A stretch of 64,000 nt of DNA, from contig JANPWX010000544.1 of NCBI GenBank assembly GCA_024734555.1, forward strand, positions 1,314,788-1,378,787, given 5' to 3'. This document shows positions 57,075 through 64,000 of this stretch, piece by piece. Origin of the DNA: Trochalopteron elliotii. Taxonomy: Eukaryota; Chordata; Aves; Passeriformes; Leiothrichidae. The position numbers and the translations under genes were made by a program. The stretch's first letter is position 1. Every line of letters begins with the position of its first letter. The notes beneath the pieces are model-generated. The model saw only the letters and a program-made list of their open reading frames with translations, did not search any database and was not told where the DNA came from.

Positions 57075-57960
57075 TGCCCACCGTCGGCCTTGCACGGAGT
57101 CACCTCTGCCTAGCGCACACACACCTGAAGTGACATGAAACGGCCCCACACTTAGGGGACCGCGGGGACACGGACCCTCCAGCTGCGCCGCACCACGGGC
57201 GGGGACCTCTCACCCTCCACATTCCCTGGGAGCCGGGAGCTGAGGAGCAACCATGCCATCCCCGCCCCACCCTGCCCCACCCTCAGCCTTTGCCCCGCAC
57301 CCAAAATGGCGGCGGCCCCCTGAGGGCCGGGGCCGCGCGCGCTGGGCGGGGCGGGGCTGCCCTGCTGNNNNNNNNNNNNNNNNNNNNNNNNNNNNNNNNN
57401 NNNNNNNNNNNNNNNNNNNNNNNNNNNNNNNNNNNNNNNNNNNNNNNNNNNNNNNNNNNNNNNNNNNNNNNNNNNNNNNNNNNNNNNNNNNNNNNNNNNN
57501 NNNNNNNNNNNNNNNNNNNNNNNNNNNNNNNNNNNNNNNNNNNNNNNNNNNNNNNNNNNNNNNNNNNNNNNNNNNNNNNNNNNNNNNNNNNNNNNNNNNN
57601 NNNNNNNNNNNNNNNNNNNNNNNNNNNNNNNNNNNNNNNNNNNNNNNNNNNNNNNNNNNNNNNNNNNNNNNNNNNNNNNNNNNNNNNNNNNNNNNNNNNN
57701 NNNNNNNNNNNNNNNNNNNNNNNNNNNNNNNNNNNNNNNNNNNNNNNNNNNNNNNNNNNNNNAGGGAGCGGGGGGCGGTGATGGCGGTCCGAGCGCGGGT
57801 GTGCCCGGATGGGCCGCGCTCCGTCACCCCGGGGATTCTCCCGGCGGGGCCTCTCCATCCTCCCCTGGGGGCTGCAGCGGGGTTTGCGCTGCCCCCGGGG
57901 AGGGCGGGCGAGCCCTGCACCCGCCGGGTGTCCGGCTGGGCTGGGGGAGGAATTGGAACG
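57075..57960 (+). promoter_or_regulatory. CpG-island promoter (probably RLIM), split by a gap
   Basis: CpG-dense, GC-rich sequence occurs on both sides of the N run. A near-consensus YY1 site (CAAAATGGCGGC at 57,302-57,313) and GC boxes ('ctgggcggggcggggc') mark a housekeeping-type TATA-less start. YY1 sites of this form usually lie just downstream of the TSS and read in the direction of transcription, so a + strand gene running rightwards is inferred. In the human order, RLIM follows NEXMIF in the same orientation, which makes it the best candidate. Its noncoding first exon would be expected here. No RLIM coding sequence is present in the window. Confidence 0.6.
57368..57762. other. Assembly gap (395 N)
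   Basis: A run of N inside the CpG island, typical of GC-rich drop-out in sequencing. The probable first exon or TSS of the next gene falls in or beside it. Confidence 0.99.
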
Positions 57961-60900
57961 AGCTCCTTTTGGGAGGAGTGGAGGAGGGAGGGGGTGGTTA
58001 TCGCTGCTCTCCTGGGCCTCCACAGTTCGGTGCCTGAAGCCAGCGCAGCTTCTCAGGGCCGTGTTTTCAGGCCGTGGGTTGAGGGAAGAAGCCTTGCTGT
58101 GGAAGACAGGCAAGAACAACTCTTCCTATCCCGCTGTGTGAGGCTTTGGCTCGGCCTGTGACCTGTCCAGACCTGTAGCGTTTGCTGTTCCTGTGCTGAG
58201 TTTCTCCCCAGTTAATCACGTCAGCTTTGCTCTGTCACCTTAGGTTTTTGTCCCCAAGTTTTTCCCTGCCCCTTTTAATGCTGTTTGTTGGCGTTTAAGG
58301 TTTCTGTTTCTCTGTTTCAAAACCCCTGTCACGTCCAGCTGGGTGTATGGGTTTTTCTTGAGTGATCTGCTTTGATTGAGGAGTAATATCAGGTTGTGTG
58401 TAATAGATTGTGTGTATGTATATATATAATAGAGTGATGGTTAAGGTTTTTTTATAGGATTTGTTATGTGTCTTTATTTTAGTGTGCAGTAGAAGCCTGA
58501 GGTTTCAGGGCAAAAAAAACAAAAAACAAAAACCTCAAATTTTAAAATAATAGTAGTATTATTTTGCTGTTTCTCAGGAAGGTGGGGCCTCCATACAGAG
58601 ATGCTCCTAAACAAAAATACAAACTTGATAATACCCAATAGTATAATCACACATCACGTTTATTTTCCTGTCCACGTTGGCAGTATCAGGTTGTTGGGAA
58701 AGGTGGGACAGGAGAAGCTGACAAATATGATTGCCTGGCAAGAGATACTGAGAATATAAAACCTATGAATGAAATAGAAATGAAAGCAGCTTTGAGATGT
58801 GATCATGGCAGGCAGGGAGATGATGGTTGTAACAAACAATGGGACACTAAGGGACCCAAGGGTGTAGCCCCACCAAGGTATCAGGGAGCAGGTAGATAAG
58901 AAAGTATCCTTTAGAGTTTAGAATACAGAGGGATATGGTAATAGAGCAGTTCTCATAGGCTGTGTGCAGAGTCTGTAGGTTTTGGATCTCACACGGGTTG
59001 GCCACTGTAAATTAGAATATTCAACACAAAAGGAGATACAATGTATTGTAACAAGGACCTCACTCTCTTACTTGGCTCACCTCTCTTATCCCACTCACTC
59101 TCTCCCTCTCTCTTTGAGACTCCCCCTCAGCCCAGGCTGGTGGCTGAAGGCCCTTTTTACCCACCACCCTTGCAGTAAAACCACGTGTTCTCTAGAATGT
59201 CTCAGGTTTGCAGAGTTCCCTCTCCCTGCCATCCACAGATGTTTCTGTGTTGGGTAATTTCAACTTGAAAATAGTTGTCAAATGTTCAGAAGAACTTCTG
59301 ACACTGGTTTGTCCCTGAATTTTAATTGCAACGACTTGTCAGGTCTTTCTCAAACAGATAAACAGTTGGCTGCTTCTTGGGCAGTTCATTATCTTAATTG
59401 AGGGTCAGATAGTTAGTTTTGTTATAGTGGTCACCTAGCACTTCAACTGACTCTGTTCCCTCTACAGGTTTAACATTTTGGAATTAAAATAATGATAGCT
59501 TGGAATTATGTCCTGGGAAGGGAAAGCACACCACACATTATAAAATTAAGGGTTTCTTGTTATGTTAGACCACTAAAGCACAACAACTGCAGTGTTCCCT
59601 TCAGCAGCAGCTCTGACTGGGTAAATGTTTGTCACTGGAATAACCACACACCAGTATTTTTCAAGCCTGTAGCTGTAGTGGTTGCCATCTGTATCATGTT
59701 TATTTTCCATATTACTGAATTCCTGGACGAGAGTGTTGCAAGTGTCTTCTCTCCAGTGTGTATTTGGGGTTTTTTAGAGAAGTGGATATTGTGATTCTTA
59801 GATGGAAATGTTTTCAAAACATCTCTGTGTAATATACCTGCCTTGCTTGTTCCTTTATTCCTCTTCCCTGTGGGAATGTATCAAAATAAATCCCTTGATC
59901 CAAGTAAAATGATTCCAGTTGCAGTGGAGGTGTTGTACTTTGTTTTAAACAATCATTGCATAATATATGTTATGACTCCATATACTTCAGTCTAAAGATT
60001 GCATTTAAGTGCAGCCTCATGTAGCTTAACACATTATTGGAGTGTCCTAAGTACCTTTTTCTTTTTAAGAGCTTCAGTTTCCATGTGTTGAAACACTTGA
60101 ATCCAGACATGATTATTAGGTGTTTATCCAAGGTTTTGTGGTTTAATCTCAGTCTTGGTGAAAATTTATCAGCTGCTGTGCTTGCAAAAGTTATTAGTGA
60201 AGGGATAAAACCAAATGTGAACATTTCTGTCCTCAAGATACTTTCATGAGACTCTTGTGCTTCTCAAAACCAAAACTTGTAAAGAGCTCAGGAGTGTCAT
60301 CACTTAGTCAGGAGCTCTGTGTGCTGAGCAGGGATAGCCAGGAGCATCCCAGGGGCTGGTTTGCCTTTGCACAGGTTCTGGCTGCAGGTAAGATCACAAA
60401 CACAAGCCTGTGTCTCCTCCAGACTGCTCAGGTTGGTATTAATGAGGTTCTTGTTAGGAGCTCTTGGCTGCTGTGCAGGGTTGAGGCTCAGTTTTGACTC
60501 AGGGAGGTCTGCAGGGTTGGATTCTCATAAAACCACCTGATGATTATGGAATGTAGGAAAAGCCAGCACACATTTTATCTTAGTTCAGTAATTCAAAACC
60601 ATCTTGTGCTCAGAGCACCCTGGGTCTCCATGTGCAAGGTGTGTGTGCACGTAGTCCTGTTAAAATGCAGGAGCTTCCCTGCCTTGGGATGGCATCAGAA
60701 ATGGAATTCTCATGGTACAGATGCCTATTTAAATTCAAATAAATTTGCTTTCATTTTATTTCCCACTTCTGTGTTTGTTGGACACTGGGCATCAACAAGA
60801 AGAGGAACAGAGGTGTTGGAATTCCTCTGTGGATTGTGGTTCAGTGGTTCTCTGCTTGTTGCCCTTTTGCTGTTAGCAGTGCCTGCATTAGCTGCAGTTG

Positions 60901-63900
60901 TGTGGAGACAGCAAGATTCAGCAGTGAATTTAAAGATTGGTTTTTCTTTTTGAGTTGAAAGTTGGTGAGTGTTGATTGGCTTAGTGCTTTCACTCACCAC
61001 AGCTTGTGTTTCCTGAGGAATCAAAACTCTACTTGTCCTTGGATATCAGTCCTGTTCTGGTGCTGTCTCTCAGGATCAACACTGCTGACCCAGCAAGCAG
61101 GAAGCTCATTTCTGGGCAAAAAGCATCATTTCATGAGCCTGCAGTGCTGGAAACTTGCTGCAGCTCATATACACCAAGCTTTCTCTTCTGTGCTATCTGA
61201 ATTTGATGGCAAAGGCAGTGTTATCTTAATTTTATTTTCCACTTGTATGTGAAAAGTGTTATTTTAGTAAGTGCAGATGATAAAAGGCAAAGCCCAGCAT
61301 TTTGGCAGTTGTTACCACGTTTTATTTTCAGAGCTCCATCTTGGTTCCACATGCTCTCAGTGTTCTGGAATTGCTAAGCTCTGCCCTGATTTCCTCACTT
61401 TCTGACTTATCAGAAGTTGTTAGTGTTTCTCTTCTTTATCTCAACAGTTGGTTCAGCTGAAGTGTTTTTCCTCTCTGGTTTGTTGGGCCTTTTTTTTTTT
61501 ATTCTGTGGAACTTTCTGCCACTCTTCTGCAAGACTATTCATTTGCTTTCTGTTGTTTGAAATGTATGTTCAGAATGGCATCTTGTTTGGGGGCCTTTGC
61601 TTTGAAACACACTGGGGTAGTGAAAAAGCTGAGTCGATGTTTAACACTCCTTGTTAAAGTGGCATTTAAATTTTACAGCACTTTTCATAGAACACAAAAC
61701 TTTCTTCCAGCTTTCCAAGGGTAGTGCATGTTTCATGATAATTTTTGAGTTAAAGAGGACATGCAGAGTTTTTGATTTTAAAACTTGTGGTAGGTTTATT
61801 AAAAATCTGATAAGAACCTAAATCTGCTGTTCGTCCCAGTGGAAATAAAAAGGCAGAAGAGCGGGGGAAAAAAATCCCAAAATTCATGATGCCACTTTGA
61901 AAACTAGTAAAGTTTGTTCCTTTTTATTGTTTCTGAGATGGAGATGAGTGTATTGGAGCTGTGGTGTCAAAGCCTTCAGTGTGATCACAACAGGAAACTT
62001 GTGCACCTGCACAAAAAGAGAAAGCCAAACAAACTTGACATAATGAAGCTCCATGTATAATGCAAATAGATGACTTTCATTTCACTGTCTTAGGGTGTCT
62101 TTTTCCTTTAACGATGGGATTCACTGAAAGATTTTGCTTCTGCTTTTGAGCTTGCAGACTTGAGTGATGAAATATTTAAGATGAAAATGTAGTTTCTGTT
62201 ATGTCTTATTTCCAGCTAGTTTTGAGTACTGAGAAATTGGATACTGACTGGCATGGAAACTGTTTTTAAACTTCGAATTCTTCTAGGAAAATGAGGTGAG
62301 GTGCTTTGGATGAGTGCTGTGTGTGAAGTGGGTTGTGTTTGTGCTCGAAGGAGCCCAGGCTAAGAGCACTGCCTGTTCCAGCTGCTATTGCTGTGTCATT
62401 TGAGCCAGGGAATTGCAGCGAGGGCTGGCCCTGCTGCCACGGCACGTCAGAGCTGCTGAAGTCACAGTGTGCTGTGCTCTGCTGCTCCTGAGCTGGAGTG
62501 TCTGTGGGGCATGTTCACTGCAAGCTGGGCAGGGAAAAGAGCCTCAAGGACCCAAAGCAAACAAATCAGTGTTTCTGGCTTCCATCCAGAGTCACTCCTT
62601 TAGTCCAAGGGTTTGATCAGTTCTGCAGACTGCAAGTAAAGCAAGGTGCTCTACCGGTTGAAGTAGCTAATTAAAGTGAGGGTATGAATCATAAATGAGA
62701 AGTTGGCCTTCTGCTGAGGACATCTCTGGAACACCCACACTGCCATCCTCTTTTTTGTTTATCCAGAAGTATTAACTGTGTTGCTGGGACGTGAGGTAAC
62801 TCAGGAAACATTCCTGCCATACAGGGCACGAGAGACTCTCAGGTGAGGTTGAAATACCAGTAACACTGACATGGGGGAGTTCTGCTGCACACCTGACTCA
62901 TGAGCAGCTGAGTTGTTTCTTCAGTTTAATTAAATTCCATGCCTTGTCCTGTTAAAATTTGAGGCTTGCCTCGTGAATCTAATGAAGATTTTAATTTTAA
63001 GGTATCACTTTTTGATTTAACCCTGCCCAATGAGTGATTTCAGGGTTTGTCAGATTTTCTAAGTTCTACCTAGTTGGTTTAATGAGAGTTCTAATGTTGT
63101 ATGTGATTTCTTTTAAATATAAAAAAAAATCCAGGAATGCTGGCTATGGTAGTGTCTTAGTGTTCAATACAGATAACTAATGTCAGGAGATACTGCACAT
63201 TATTGAAGGAAGAAGAACTAGAGATTTATTACTGTGAATTATGGTCCATTAGTACCTTTTGTGGGAAGAATCCTGTAGTCTACAAGTGCTACTCAGTATG
63301 GAGATAGGCTGTGTTAATGTTGAAGGTGAATGGGTGACACATATGTTATCCCTGCTTGCTGTCCCAGTGGATTTGAGGCAGTAGCACATTCCTGACTGGA
63401 TCTAGCTTACAGACAACCTGGCATGAAAGAAAACAAAATATTTCTTATGCTGTAAGAATGATAACTTTGCATTATTGAGGGAATATCCAGTACTCTTAAA
63501 TTGTCCCTGTCCAAAAAAACATGGTATTACTTCCTCTTGAATAAAAGAATGTATCAAACAATAGCTTTTGTGGGCTTACTGCAGTCTGGAGCAGCAGTGA
63601 GGAGACAGGCAGTCATTTGTGCTTGGAAATCTCTGAGGTTGTTGAAGCGTAACTGCAGGGAAGATACTCTTCTGATTTGTGGCAGGGTGGGAACACCAAT
63701 TAAGAATTCACTGTAGTTACTCTGTCAGGATATTCAGCTGCTGAAGAATTTTTTTTTTAAGGAGAAAATTGTTTATCCTATCTCTGATTCTCTTGCTTTG
63801 TACAATCTTTAGGTGATCACCCCCTCACTTACCCAGATATGAAAATCTCTTCATGGGTATCTCAGCTGAAGTTTGCAATAACCAGCAGATCTGAACTTCC

Positions 63901-64000
63901 TGCTCGTCATTGTGACCTTCCCCACCCTCCCACCCTGTGTCAACTCAGTGCTGACAAGGAAGGACACTAAAGGAGGAAATTCTGCATCTTTTAGCTTGGA
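57961..64000 (+). other. Intron-like stretch right of the CpG island
   Basis: AT-rich and without a recognisable coding exon. If the CpG island is the RLIM promoter, this would be its first intron. One LTR is listed separately. An exon-like segment after the acceptor 'tttgtacaatctttag' at about 63,812 stays open for about 50 codons but matches no protein I know. The rest shows nothing I can name. Confidence 0.5.
58692..59245 (+). mobile_element. Probable avian ERV solo LTR (boundaries approximate)
   Basis: Starts 'tgttgggaaaggtgggacag' and contains 'gcaggcagggagatgatggt' and 'ggatctcacacgggttggcc'. It ends with a modified poly(A) signal in 'cagtaaaaccacgtgttctc', then 'gtctcaggtttgcagagttc' and a possible terminal CA near 59,237. 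The U3-R-U5-like order and ~550-base length fit an LTR, and the text recalls a repeated passerine sequence. No internal viral genes follow, and no target-site duplication was confirmed. Confidence 0.5.

Noticed and set aside
57253..58161. ~300-residue open frames across the N gap
   Set aside because: Most of the frame is unknown bases. The flanks are CpG-island sequence with no recognisable protein.
60375..60387. A 13-base microexon ('tgcacag' acceptor, 'gtaaga' donor)
   Set aside because: Splice-like words alone are common in intron sequence, and nothing else supports it.
62638..62675. tRNA-like D-arm text on the - strand ('ggtagagcacc')
   Set aside because: No matching T-arm (GGTTC-type) or acceptor stem at the right distance; a chance match.
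1..64000. CRISPR arrays, operons, ribosome binding sites, bacterial mobile elements
   Set aside because: The sequence is vertebrate nuclear DNA. The tandem repeats seen are minisatellites without spacer structure.

Overview
This is eukaryotic, bird-type genomic DNA. It is sparse in genes, has GT-AG introns, and carries many 5'-truncated CR1 LINE copies on both strands, LTR fragments, and a CpG island interrupted by an assembly gap. The CR1 tail subfamilies look songbird-like, but that is an impression and not a measured assignment. The genes seen (NEXMIF, a UPRT exon, and by synteny RLIM) are all on human Xq13. In birds this block is autosomal (chicken chromosome 4, zebra finch 4A).

Left part, 1-26,487: no coding sequence. 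It reads as the long first intron of NEXMIF, with about a dozen CR1 fragments, an inverted duplication of about 480 bp (3,064-3,545 against 9,220-9,699), AT-rich tracts, and several stretches that look like conserved noncoding DNA.

Centre, 26,488-42,985: the complete NEXMIF coding region on the + strand in three coding exons (26,488-26,563; 30,906-35,187; 35,940-36,144). The phases agree and give 1,520 codons plus a stop, against about 1,516 residues in human. An LTR lies about 150 bp upstream of the giant second coding exon. The C-terminus runs about 37 residues past the mammalian end. The probable 3'UTR is about 6.8 kb, carries a 1.6-kb antisense CR1 with reverse-transcriptase remnants, and ends at clustered AATAAA signals near 42,960.

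Right part, 42,986-57,000: intergenic-looking DNA with CR1 and LTR scraps, a one-base N flanked by a perfect 57-bp duplication (an assembly seam), three minisatellites (15-, 41- and 24-bp units), and one intact UPRT exon (52,815-52,976) with proper splice sites but no recognisable partner exons.

End, 57,000-64,000: a CpG island with a YY1 site and GC boxes, split by 395 Ns, most likely the promoter of the next gene to the right (RLIM by synteny). It is followed by intron-like sequence with an LTR. No coding exon is recognised there.
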